Assembly (NCBI GenBank): GCA_023301725.1
Contig: JALZUD010000108.1
Coordinates: 1 to 64,000 of the forward strand
Reading direction: 5' to 3'
Length of the DNA stretch: 64,000 bases
DNA from: Granulosicoccus sp.
GTDB taxonomy: Bacteria; Pseudomonadota; Gammaproteobacteria; Granulosicoccales; Granulosicoccaceae
The notes under the pieces are model-generated. The model ran no database searches. It was not told the DNA's origin and saw nothing but the letters and a program-made list of their open reading frames with translations. Shown piece after piece: positions 18,300-26,311 of this stretch. Position 1 is the first letter of the stretch, and the number at the start of each line of letters is the position of its first letter. A program made the position numbers and the translations under genes.

Positions 18300-19550
18300 T
18301 CATTGTTCTTGCGTTGGTATTGGACGACCTAATGGGCGAGCAACGACAAGTGCAAGTAGGCTTAATGCCACGAGGATATATATGGCCATGTCCCACCCAC
18401 CTGATGTGTATACACGCCCGATGATTGCAGCTCCTGTCAATCCGCCCAGATAATAACTCGTCAAGTACAAACCGCTCGCGGTTGCCCTGTCCGCTGTTGC
18501 AGATATGCCAATCTGACCTGAAACAATCGCTTGAGCGCAAAATGTACCCACCCCGATGGCAGCTAAACCAATGATCAATAAGGTCAAAGAACTTGTGAGT
18601 AACGCTAGTAGTCCCATCAACGCCATTGCCATAGACATCACAAAACCAAAATACGTTCCCCGGCTGGAAACCATCTTACCCGCCATGGGCGTTGTGAATA
18701 CCGCAGGTAGAAACACAAAATAGACGAATCCCAGCTGCATTGCATCGAGTGAAAAAGGCGGCGCGGACAGAACGAAATTGACGTAGGTAAACACCGATAG
18801 AAACACAAACAAAATCAGAAAACCCAACGCAAAGCTTGCCTGAAGACGAGGATTTGTAAGATGAATTTTCCATATCTCCATGACCGATGCTTCGTCCATC
18901 GCAGCCTTGCCTTCTGCTTTCTTGCCTAAACACAAATAGGCAACGAGGGCGCCCGTAAGGTTAAGCAGCGCAAATAGCCAAAAACTAACGGATAGGCCAA
19001 ACCAATCGGCAAAGTTGGCTGCCATCAATCGCCCGACAAGATTAGAGAGCACATTGCCGGTGATGTAGGCAGCCATCGCACCAGCAGCCTCTTTTGCACT
19101 GCATTCTTCTGCCAGATAGCTCATAGTGAGCGTAAAGGCTGTCGCCATAAATACACCCTGAACGATTCGAAGCGCAGTAAAGACGGCTAAATCATCGGCG
19201 AAACCCAATAATGTGGTAGGTATCGCTAGTAAGGCTAAGCTTAGCCAGATACCTCTGAGCCGGTCTATACGTCGACTAAATAGCGCCACTACCAAACCCG
19301 CTGCGGCCATTCCGAACGTGGAAGCATTGACCGCTATACCCATTGATGCAGGATCAGTATCAAAGAAAACCGTTAGCTTGGGTAGGATTGCTTGGGAGCC
19401 GAATAGGTCAATCAGTGTCAGAAAGCTGAGCAAACCGACAATGAAATTTCTCGAGCGCATAGGTAATACCGCATGTAAATTCTGAGACAAGAGTGCATCA
19501 ACACCCGCTAAAAGATCCTGTCCTGAATCTGTAAAAATGACAACGCGCAT
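18300..19550 (-). CDS. MFS transporter (YnfM/AraJ-like)
   Basis: A 416-residue major facilitator with about twelve membrane segments. The loop between helices 2 and 3 carries SRRIDRLRG, a form of the MFS signature. RIVQGVFMATAFTLTMSYLAEE fits helices 4-5. The substrate is unknown; the overall pattern resembles drug- or metabolite-efflux members such as YnfM. The ATG at 19550 gives an unusually long N-terminal tail before helix 1 with only a weak TGGA site; the internal ATG at 19460 would remove it, so the start is uncertain. Two 13-bp operator-like repeats lie upstream. Confidence 0.85.
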   Translation of the reverse strand: MRVVIFTDSGQDLLAGVDALLSQNLHAVLPMRSRNFIVGLLSFLTLIDLFGSQAILPKLTVFFDTDPASMGIAVNASTFGMAAAGLVVALFSRRIDRLRGIWLSLALLAIPTTLLGFADDLAVFTALRIVQGVFMATAFTLTMSYLAEECSAKEAAGAMAAYITGNVLSNLVGRLMAANFADWFGLSVSFWLFALLNLTGALVAYLCLGKKAEGKAAMDEASVMEIWKIHLTNPRLQASFALGFLILFVFLSVFTYVNFVLSAPPFSLDAMQLGFVYFVFLPAVFTTPMAGKMVSSRGTYFGFVMSMAMALMGLLALLTSSLTLLIIGLAAIGVGTFCAQAIVSGQIGISATADRATASGLYLTSYYLGGLTGAAIIGRVYTSGGWDMAIYILVALSLLALVVARPLGRPIPTQEQ

Positions 19551-19905
19551 CTATTCCATTAATGCGATCACACATTGAACTTAAGAAATTGAAAAGAAAA
19601 AACTTCCTGCACGTCGTAAAATCGAAAAAAATTTGCTACAGCCCATTGTAATATTATCTTTGTTACAAAACTTTGTTACAAAACATTGACTGCTAGAGCA
19701 AAGGTTTGGGTTCACAGCAATACGAACGCCAGAACAGCCAGAACTAACTACCTCAACCGACAGCCAGCCCTTTAACTTGGCTCAATAAATGGTTAAGAAT
19801 CGAGTAACACTCTTTTTTACCTAACATATCTGATAGGTTACAAACACGAGTAAGTGGGTGTTACTCAGCTCTTAGTCTGAACTACTCAAAAAATTCAGAG
19901 ACATA
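19551..19905. promoter_or_regulatory. Divergent MFS-mscS intergenic region
   Basis: This 355-bp gene-free stretch holds promoters for both flanking genes. It contains two tandem copies of CTTTGTTACAAAA (19658-19683). A long imperfect hairpin also occurs, with arms GAGTAACAC (19802-19810) and GTGTTACTC (19858-19866) and an inner CCTA/TAGG pairing, ending 40 bp before the mscS start. No small gene was recognised. Confidence 0.5.
19658..19683. repeat. Two tandem 13-bp dyad repeats, candidate operator
   Basis: CTTTGTTACAAAA is repeated exactly, head to tail, at 19658-19670 and 19671-19683. Each copy contains the odd palindrome TTTGTTACAAA. Palindromic sites repeated at 13 bp, 108 bp upstream of the MFS start, look like binding sites for a dimeric repressor, but no regulator gene is adjacent. 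Confidence 0.7.
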
Positions 19906-21420
19906 ATGCATCAAATTCTAACCACTGTCTTATTCAGTGGGGCACTACTGATTGTCTGCTTTGGCTACCTCTTTTGCACTCGAGTTCTAGGCAAGCCAAT
20001 TTCCGCGTCCAAGCACCCCATAGCTGTGTGGCTTCTTGATGTGGTGGTATGGCCGATTGGCATTTTCGCTTTTTTTTCAATCAACACAGTGATATTTCAA
20101 TTTGCAGCCATCCCTGGTTCCCTTGCTCTGTTGCAGAAACTGCAATCGCTGACACTCTACTTAGTTAGCTTCTGGCTCATTGCTCGTGGCGTCGATTTGC
20201 TGCTTTTTCGCTGGTATGTATTTCATCGAACTGGATTTACAACACCTGCACTGTTGAGAGGCCTGAGCTATATCGTATTTATAGTTCTGGCGTTAAGTCT
20301 ATTTCTACAAAGCGTTGGGCACCCGGTTACGGGCTTTCTGGTGTCCACCGGTTTGATAGCAGGTATTGTAGGCCTGGCTCTTCAAACGACACTGAGCGAC
20401 CTGATCTCCGGAATCGCTTTAAGCGTGGACAAACCTTTCCATATTGGTGAATGGGTACAGTTAGAGGACGGCACCATTGGGCAGGTCATTGACTTGACTT
20501 GGAGATCAACAAGAATAAAAACGTTCAATAGCACTCTTTTGTCGATCCCTAATTCGAAGATGGCTGGAGCTGCCATTAATAACCTGGACCGTCCAGAAAG
20601 AATGTATGCCGCCTGGTACAAGGTTAACGTGAGTTCTGACGTTGATCCCAAGCTGGTGGTCACTGCCATCTCAACAGCCGTTGGCAAATGCCGCGGCATT
20701 CTACAAAAACCCAATCCTTCCGTGCGTCTCCTAGACGCAACCGGTGCGCCCTATGTTTACTCAGTCTGGGTTCACTACGCTAGCTACCTCGGTCATTTCC
20801 AAGGTCAAGAGCAATTGTTTCTGAGCATCAACGAAAGCTTAAAAGCAGTTGGGATATCACCAATTGGCGAACTTCAGGAAGTAAGGTACGCACGAGCCTC
20901 TCTTAACAATCCCATGAATCCCAGCATTGTGGATACGTTGCGCTCACTGGACGTGTTCTCGGATCTAGAAGATGCGGAACTTGAACATATCGCCAATGCT
21001 AGCGAGTACATTCTTGTTTCAGAGAACACAGTACTGCTCGAAGAGAACACGCACTCCACTCAAGTGCATGTCGTTGTCAATGGCTCACTAGAATCGAGCA
21101 TCGAAGTTAACGATGGACAAAGAATACTCGCTGAACAGCTGGGTGTTGGCGACAGCTTTGGCTGGGCCACCATTGCTACCGGCCAAGAGGCAATTATGAC
21201 GGTCAAGGCCACATCCGACTCACTCGTGTTGGTCATTGAAGCGGAATGCCTAAAACCCATTCTGCACGAGCACGATGAGCTTCGACAGAAGTTTCTAATC
21301 CTGCTTACCGAACGAATAGAAAAGCTAACGAACATTCGATCTGACGTGCAGACGAAGCGAAAAATCTTGTCACCCGGAGAGATTCGACGCCGTATGGAAA
21401 GATTTATTTCCAGTAATTAA
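19906..21420 (+). CDS. Mechanosensitive-type channel with C-terminal cyclic nucleotide-binding-like domain
   Basis: A 504-residue inner-membrane protein. Several N-terminal helices (residues about 5-135) lead into the pore-lining MscS helix and beta domain: GLIAGIVGLALQTTLSDLISGIALSVDKPFHIGEW, followed by GTIGQVIDLTWRSTRIKTFNSTLLSIPNSKM. Residues about 345-470 form a cNMP-binding-like beta roll (LDVFSDLEDAELEHIA ... GDSFGWATIA). This architecture matches bacterial cyclic-nucleotide-gated MscS relatives. The usual phosphate-binding cassette arginine is absent: the segment reads GQEAIMTVKATSD, so ligand binding is doubtful. It stands alone, convergent with the TauE gene. Confidence 0.88.
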   Translation: MHQILTTVLFSGALLIVCFGYLFCTRVLGKPISASKHPIAVWLLDVVVWPIGIFAFFSINTVIFQFAAIPGSLALLQKLQSLTLYLVSFWLIARGVDLLLFRWYVFHRTGFTTPALLRGLSYIVFIVLALSLFLQSVGHPVTGFLVSTGLIAGIVGLALQTTLSDLISGIALSVDKPFHIGEWVQLEDGTIGQVIDLTWRSTRIKTFNSTLLSIPNSKMAGAAINNLDRPERMYAAWYKVNVSSDVDPKLVVTAISTAVGKCRGILQKPNPSVRLLDATGAPYVYSVWVHYASYLGHFQGQEQLFLSINESLKAVGISPIGELQEVRYARASLNNPMNPSIVDTLRSLDVFSDLEDAELEHIANASEYILVSENTVLLEENTHSTQVHVVVNGSLESSIEVNDGQRILAEQLGVGDSFGWATIATGQEAIMTVKATSDSLVLVIEAECLKPILHEHDELRQKFLILLTERIEKLTNIRSDVQTKRKILSPGEIRRRMERFISSN

Positions 21421-21471
21421 TACTGACCACAGCATTTAGCTTGCAGTATCGATATTGTCGGATTTAAACAA

Positions 21472-21499
21472 GCACAGTTGTGTGGTTTGCAACCTGTGC
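21472..21499. terminator. Hairpin between convergent mscS-like and tauE-like genes
   Basis: GCACAGTTG (21472-21480) can pair with CAACCTGTGC (21490-21499), with one bulged C. It lies about 50 bp after the channel stop and just before the TauE stop on the other strand. No strong T tract is present. Confidence 0.45.
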
Positions 21500-21510
21500 C
21501 TGTATGTCTT

Positions 21511-22266
21511 TCACGCAGAAATAAAGTATCGCCAGAAAAACACACCACTCATGAGAAAGCCGATAAACCCAACGAGCCCACGCACAACCTGCTTCGGTAA
21601 TGATCTGGCCAAGGGAGCACCTGCATAACCTCCAGCCAATGCTGCCACCATCATAATAAGGCCATATTTCCACTCAACCAGCCCACCTAAACTAAAAACT
21701 ATAACTGAGACAAACGTTAAAGAAAACGATAATCCGCTTTTCAAACCATTCATCTGATGGACATTGGTCATACCCCAAAGTGAAAACAGTGCCAGCAATA
21801 TAATCCCTAGACCGCCGTTAAAATAACCGCCATAGATGCCAACCAACAAGGTACCCAATGCGCCATAAGGCGTGATTGATTGCGACTTACGCGCGGCCCA
21901 TACTCTAATTTGTTGACCAAACAAGAACGCGAGTGTGGCGCCTAGTAAAAGAAAAGGAATAACAAACGAGAAGGCATCTTCTGCAGAAAACAATAACAAT
22001 AGTGACCCGATGAGAGCACCCAACAAAGTGATTGCAAGCGTTCTAAACATTTGCTTACGATCAAACTTCAGGATCTCCTCGCGAAAGCCAAGTGCGCCTC
22101 CCAAGTAGCCCGGGAAAACAGCTACAGCACTTGTTGCGTTAGCAATGATGGGGGGCACACCCACATACACCAATGCCGGAAATGTCAGAAACGTGCCTCC
22201 GCCTGCGATAGTATTCAGAACACCTGCACTAAACGCTGCCACCAATACAATCAAATAATCCATCAC
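21511..22266 (-). CDS. TauE/SafE-family anion permease
   Basis: A 251-residue membrane protein of the sulfite exporter TauE/SafE (DUF81) family. It starts with AFSAGVLNTIAGGGTFLTFPAL, the hallmark re-entrant glycine-rich segment, and repeats a related motif in the second half (GIYGGYFNGGLGIILLALF). About eight membrane segments are visible. Members export sulfite, sulfoacetate or other organic anions, but the substrate cannot be told here. It lies downstream of the nitroreductase-like gene on the same strand, 65 bp apart. Confidence 0.88.
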   Translation of the reverse strand: MMDYLIVLVAAFSAGVLNTIAGGGTFLTFPALVYVGVPPIIANATSAVAVFPGYLGGALGFREEILKFDRKQMFRTLAITLLGALIGSLLLLFSAEDAFSFVIPFLLLGATLAFLFGQQIRVWAARKSQSITPYGALGTLLVGIYGGYFNGGLGIILLALFSLWGMTNVHQMNGLKSGLSFSLTFVSVIVFSLGGLVEWKYGLIMMVAALAGGYAGAPLARSLPKQVVRGLVGFIGFLMSGVFFWRYFISA

Positions 22267-22331
22267 GTGCTGTTCACCCTGCTTTGCCTATCTGCCGAAA
22301 ATCTCTGCTGCAACGGCCATGTTCGTACCGC

Positions 22332-23030
22332 TTACGTGGATACCCAGCGCACCCAACCGTCCAACTCACCGCGCTCATCGCGCAAACCACCGTCGATAAC
22401 ACGCGCTGAGGGGTGAGACTGGGGCGATAAAAAAACAGAGCCTAACAATTGTTCCCGACGATTGATACCCAAAAAATCAAACACTTCCTCATCACGCAAA
22501 ATCCCCCCACTTGACCAGTAACTTAACCAATCGTGAGACTGCGCCGCAATCAACAGATTTTGAACAGCAGCGCCTGCAGCAGCGACATGCTCAATGTTCT
22601 TTAGATTGAATTCATGAGGTGAATCAGGCAACCATGTGACCTGTATCAACACTCCCGAGGCTGCGACCATGTTTTTAATCTTGGATTGCCAGGCCCTGCT
22701 CCATTTGGCTTCAACCTGTGTTTGCGTCTCGGCTAGAGCTCGAGACTCAAGGTACTCCAACAAGTTATTGCAGGCTTGTGGGTCGAGTACATGGAAACGC
22801 CATGGCATGGGTGCGTTAAGCGAATCTTGGCAATGCACCTCGTCTGCACGCTTGTGGAAAGGTGCCATAGCTGCACATTGCAGCATCTCAGTCACACATT
22901 CTAGGTGCTCTGGTTTCCACAACGCCTGTTGTTCAGTCCTTAGCTCAATGGGGAGTAGCACTTTCGATGTTTTTCGAGCCTCGATAACTTGCTTGACCAC
23001 ACTCGCTGTGTGTTTACTGCCACTATTCAT
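22332..23030 (-). CDS. Nitroreductase-family protein
   Basis: A 232-residue FMN-dependent nitroreductase-like protein. It has the N-terminal helix pattern with MAPFHKRADEVHCQ, the WRFHVLD strand, and the second-half GAAVQNLLIAAQSHDWLSYWSSGG that matches the family's FMN-binding helix and loop. Length is typical. Its reaction and electron acceptor are unknown. It starts 6 bp after tyrA, so it is probably the last gene of the gyrA-side aromatic operon, which is unusual company. Confidence 0.8.
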   Translation of the reverse strand: MNSGSKHTASVVKQVIEARKTSKVLLPIELRTEQQALWKPEHLECVTEMLQCAAMAPFHKRADEVHCQDSLNAPMPWRFHVLDPQACNNLLEYLESRALAETQTQVEAKWSRAWQSKIKNMVAASGVLIQVTWLPDSPHEFNLKNIEHVAAAGAAVQNLLIAAQSHDWLSYWSSGGILRDEEVFDFLGINRREQLLGSVFLSPQSHPSARVIDGGLRDERGELDGWVRWVST

Positions 23031-23035
23031 TTCAT

Positions 23036-23893
23036 TTATCCAGTAAATTTATCTCTAGCAGTTTTCGCCCTTGTGAAAGTAGTCTCCAATGCATCAGCAT
23101 CACCTACGTCTATTGCAAGTCGTAGGGTTTTCAGGTGTTCTTCGAGACTGGTTATAGAGTTCAATAAGGCATCGCGATTACTTAGACATACATCTCTCCA
23201 CATCACAGGATCGCTGGAAGCAATACGCGTAAAGTCTCGAAAACCGCCTGCAGCATAGCGAAAAATCTCTTCAGCCTCTTGCTGAGTGGCCAAAGTATCA
23301 ACCAGCGCGTACGCCAGCACATGAGGCAAATGGCTAGTCGCTGCTAGCACTCTGTCGTGATGGGCTGGGTCTAAACACTCAACTACTGCGCCTGCTAGCA
23401 TCCATAGCTGCTTCACCTTCTCAATGGACTCAGCGGTAGTGTCAGGTACAGGCGTTAGTAACACTCGCTTACCGTTGTACAGGCTAGCATCGGCTGCATC
23501 TACACCCGTTTTCTCGCGCCCAGCGATCGGGTGGCCTGGCACCACACGATGCATATCTTTAAGCACCGCCATTGCATCCTCAATAAATGGCTGCTTTACG
23601 CTACCAGCATCAGTAACAATGGCTGTAGTGGTCAGATGTGCTGCAATAGCTTTAAGTTGCTCGCGCATACTTAGCATGGGTACCGCCAGCATGACAATAT
23701 CCGCTGTTGGTATTAACGCCGCTGGATTCGTTGAATACTCGTCAACGAGCCCTAAATCGCTACCTCGTTTACCCGTTTCATCACGGCGCACTAAGGCACT
23801 AATATGCCCAGTAAATCCGTTTACTTTGAGCGCACTGGCCAGAGAACCACCAATCATTCCCAAGCCTACAATACACAGATGCTTACAAGGCAC
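23036..23893 (-). CDS. tyrA: Prephenate dehydrogenase
   Basis: Oxidises and decarboxylates prephenate to 4-hydroxyphenylpyruvate, committing to tyrosine. The 285-residue monofunctional enzyme has the NAD motif GLGMIGGSLA (residues 10-19), a HPIAGREKTGVDAA substrate motif and the ATSHLPHVLAYAL active-site helix. There is no chorismate mutase or ACT domain fused. The start overlaps the end of pheA by 11 bp, showing coupling. In Pseudomonas relatives tyrA is joined directly to aroA; here that junction is broken. Confidence 0.94.
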   Translation of the reverse strand: MPCKHLCIVGLGMIGGSLASALKVNGFTGHISALVRRDETGKRGSDLGLVDEYSTNPAALIPTADIVMLAVPMLSMREQLKAIAAHLTTTAIVTDAGSVKQPFIEDAMAVLKDMHRVVPGHPIAGREKTGVDAADASLYNGKRVLLTPVPDTTAESIEKVKQLWMLAGAVVECLDPAHHDRVLAATSHLPHVLAYALVDTLATQQEAEEIFRYAAGGFRDFTRIASSDPVMWRDVCLSNRDALLNSITSLEEHLKTLRLAIDVGDADALETTFTRAKTARDKFTG

Positions 23894-24926
23894 GCGGGTA
23901 CGAACCTATAACTTTCAGCGAGGGTGCTACATCACGCAATTGATCAAGAACCCCAGCGAATTGCGAGTCTTGCTCGTGGCCTGTCACCTGTATGAAAAAC
24001 ACGTAGTCCCAAAGCTTTGATCGCGATGGACGTGACTCGATACGGGTCATGCTCACACCGGCATTTTCTAGAGGTTCCAAAATAGTGCGAAGCCCCCCTG
24101 GCCGATGCGGGGCAGATACAAGCAGCAAAGAGGTATCGTCGCCCGTTGACTCAACACTATGATTACCTACTACGAGGAAGCGAGTCGTATTGTTCTTGCT
24201 ATCCTCAATGCCGCTGTCTATTGTTGTTAAGCCATACAGCTCAGCTGCGGTTGCACTGGCTATGGCAGCAATATCTTTGCGCTCAACAGCCAGTTCAGCT
24301 GCTGCTGCATTACTGCTTTCACTAATTCGGGCGGCGTTGGGCAAATTAGCATCCAACCAGTGCATGCATTGCGCAAGAGATTGAGGATGTGCGTGTACTT
24401 CTTTTATATCACTCAATGAATTCCCGCTTCCAAGAAGGCAATGTTGTATTCGCAAACTAACTTCACCACAAACTCGTAAGCTTGTTTGCGTTAGCAAGTC
24501 TAGAGTCAGATTAACCGACCCCTCGGTGGAGTTCTCGACCGGCACAACACCAAATTGTGTCTGCCCTGCCTCCACAGTATCAAAGATGCCAGCAATTCCT
24601 GTGACAGGCATGGCCAACACAGAATGACCAAAATAGCGCTCTACAGCTGCATGCGTATAAGTGCCTGCAGGACCAAGGTAAGCCACTTTTGTGGGCTTAA
24701 CCGCATTGGAGCTTGCATTGATTACTTCGCGAAAAACGCGTTGTAATTCCTCACTACCCACTGGACCATCGTTACTTGCAAGCATCGTCTTCACAACCTG
24801 CACAGTGCTCTCGGGACTCAGTGCCACATCGTTTTGATTGGTATCAGCAATGCTTTGACAAGCTCTCACACGTTCATTGAGCAACGCCAGTATCTGATGG
24901 TCAATGCTGTCGAGCTTATCGCTCAT
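23883..24926 (-). CDS. pheA: Bifunctional chorismate mutase/prephenate dehydratase
   Basis: Converts chorismate to prephenate and then to phenylpyruvate for phenylalanine. The 347-residue protein has an N-terminal AroQ chorismate mutase helix bundle (residues about 1-85), a prephenate dehydratase domain from AYLGPAGTYTHAA to the NTTRFLVVG motif, and a C-terminal ACT domain with the phenylalanine-binding ESRPSRS. Feedback inhibition by phenylalanine is expected from the ACT motif. The start overlaps serC by 4 bp and the stop overlaps tyrA. Confidence 0.96.
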   Translation of the reverse strand: MSDKLDSIDHQILALLNERVRACQSIADTNQNDVALSPESTVQVVKTMLASNDGPVGSEELQRVFREVINASSNAVKPTKVAYLGPAGTYTHAAVERYFGHSVLAMPVTGIAGIFDTVEAGQTQFGVVPVENSTEGSVNLTLDLLTQTSLRVCGEVSLRIQHCLLGSGNSLSDIKEVHAHPQSLAQCMHWLDANLPNAARISESSNAAAAELAVERKDIAAIASATAAELYGLTTIDSGIEDSKNNTTRFLVVGNHSVESTGDDTSLLLVSAPHRPGGLRTILEPLENAGVSMTRIESRPSRSKLWDYVFFIQVTGHEQDSQFAGVLDQLRDVAPSLKVIGSYPRAL

Positions 24927-26080
24927 GCGCCTCGACCCTCGCTGAATTCATTCATGTAATTCACAAGCGCATGCACAGCGTCGTCAGGAACCGCGTTGTA
25001 AAGACTGGCTCGCAACCCACCCACTGCCTTATGCCCTTTAAGTCCTACCAGTCCTCTCTGCTTACATCCTTCGAGGAACTCATCTTGCCGATCTGGCTTC
25101 GACAATGAGAAAACAATATTCATAATCGAGCGATTGTCAGGATGAACATTATTGATATAGGCCTCACTGCTATCAATAGCAGAATACACCCAACTTGCCT
25201 GGCGCTCGTTACGGGCGGCAATACAATCTAGCCCACCTTCATCGAGTAGCCATTCGAAAACAAGTCCGGCTGCATACCAGGCAAACGTAGGGGGTGTGTT
25301 AAGCATTGACTGCGCATCGTGCACACGCTGATAATTAAAAACAGGAGCCAACGCCTTAGCGTGTGCACATCGCTCCAATAAATTTTTTCGAATAATGACA
25401 ACCGTGATACCGGCAGGCCCAATATTCTTTTGAGCACCGGCATAAATGACTCCATAGCGACTAACATCGATAGGCCGAGACAGAATAGACGAGGACATAT
25501 CGACAACCAAAGGTGCTGATAGTGAAGGCAGCCCGTTGAGCGACACACCGTCGATAGTCTCATTGTCAGTGATGTGTAGATAGCTAGCTGCACCAACATC
25601 TGCCCATTGCTCTACCGCGGGCACATACAACTTCGGCGGTGTTGCGGCCATTGAGTCATTGCCCGCTGCGTCATTGCAATGAGACTTATTATTGGAGGCG
25701 CTATTGCACGTTAGTGTAGAGGCACTAACCACAGTACTTACGTTCGTAAACTGACGAGCAACGTCAATTGCCTTTTTCGACCAGTAGCCTGTATCAGCAA
25801 AGGCCACGTGGCTATTGATATCCAGATTGCTAACGGTTAGCGCAAACTGGGAGCTGGCACCACCTTGCATAAACAAGACCGCATAGTCGTCAGGCACTAA
25901 CAGTAGTTTGCGCAAATCAGCTTCAGCCTTCGCTGCAATATCCATGAAATCAGGACTGCGATGGCTCATCTCAAGAACAGAAAGCCCGCGGCCTCGGAAA
26001 TCTACAAGGTCACGCTGCAGTGATGCCAACACACTCTCGGGCATCGCTGCGGGGCCTGCATTAAAGTTGTAACTACGCAC
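24923..26080 (-). CDS. serC: Phosphoserine aminotransferase
   Basis: A PLP enzyme that converts 3-phosphohydroxypyruvate to phosphoserine and also serves pyridoxal phosphate synthesis. The 385-residue protein begins with NFNAGPAAMP and has the PLP lysine in YAGAQKNIGPAG. It is about 20 residues longer than E. coli SerC because of a polar Asn/Ser-rich insertion with two cysteines between VVSAST and PKLYVPA. The insertion may be a surface loop. serC precedes pheA with a 4-bp overlap and follows gyrA after a gap with two repeat elements. Confidence 0.96.
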   Translation of the reverse strand: MRSYNFNAGPAAMPESVLASLQRDLVDFRGRGLSVLEMSHRSPDFMDIAAKAEADLRKLLLVPDDYAVLFMQGGASSQFALTVSNLDINSHVAFADTGYWSKKAIDVARQFTNVSTVVSASTLTCNSASNNKSHCNDAAGNDSMAATPPKLYVPAVEQWADVGAASYLHITDNETIDGVSLNGLPSLSAPLVVDMSSSILSRPIDVSRYGVIYAGAQKNIGPAGITVVIIRKNLLERCAHAKALAPVFNYQRVHDAQSMLNTPPTFAWYAAGLVFEWLLDEGGLDCIAARNERQASWVYSAIDSSEAYINNVHPDNRSIMNIVFSLSKPDRQDEFLEGCKQRGLVGLKGHKAVGGLRASLYNAVPDDAVHALVNYMNEFSEGRGA

Positions 26081-26123
26081 AATTATTTGATTAGGCTTAA
26101 GTGAAACGACACTGAATTTAACT

Positions 26124-26198
26124 CGTCAAACCCCACAAAAATGGGGATCCGTGCTGTGATAAAAACTAGTTTCCCACCTGCGCGGGAATGACGCTCCA
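26124..26198. repeat. 75-bp intergenic repeat, copy 1
   Basis: The first of two degenerate copies in the gyrA-serC gap. It runs from CGTCA to ACGCTCCA and includes GATAAAAACTAGTT and GCGCGGGAATGACG. The ends CGTCA and TGACG are inverted, and the TTCCCAC/GCGGGAA segment can pair, so it resembles the common 'GTCATTCCCGCG' palindromic repeats scattered in many proteobacterial genomes. Confidence 0.8.
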
Positions 26199-26205
26199 TT
26201 TACCC

Positions 26206-26279
26206 CGTCATCTCCACAAAATTGGGCATCCATGCTGCGATAAAAACTAGTTCCCCGGCTGCGCGGACATGACGCTCCA
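26206..26279. repeat. 74-bp intergenic repeat, copy 2
   Basis: The second copy starts 8 bp after copy 1 in the same orientation. It shares GATAAAAACTAGTT and ATGACGCTCCA exactly, with scattered substitutions elsewhere (for example GCGCGGACATGACG). Tandem copies suggest a REP/MITE-like element that duplicated in place. It may affect the 3' end of the gyrA transcript. Confidence 0.8.
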
Positions 26280-26311
26280 GAGAATGACACCGAAGCTGGA
26301 AGCTCTTCGAC

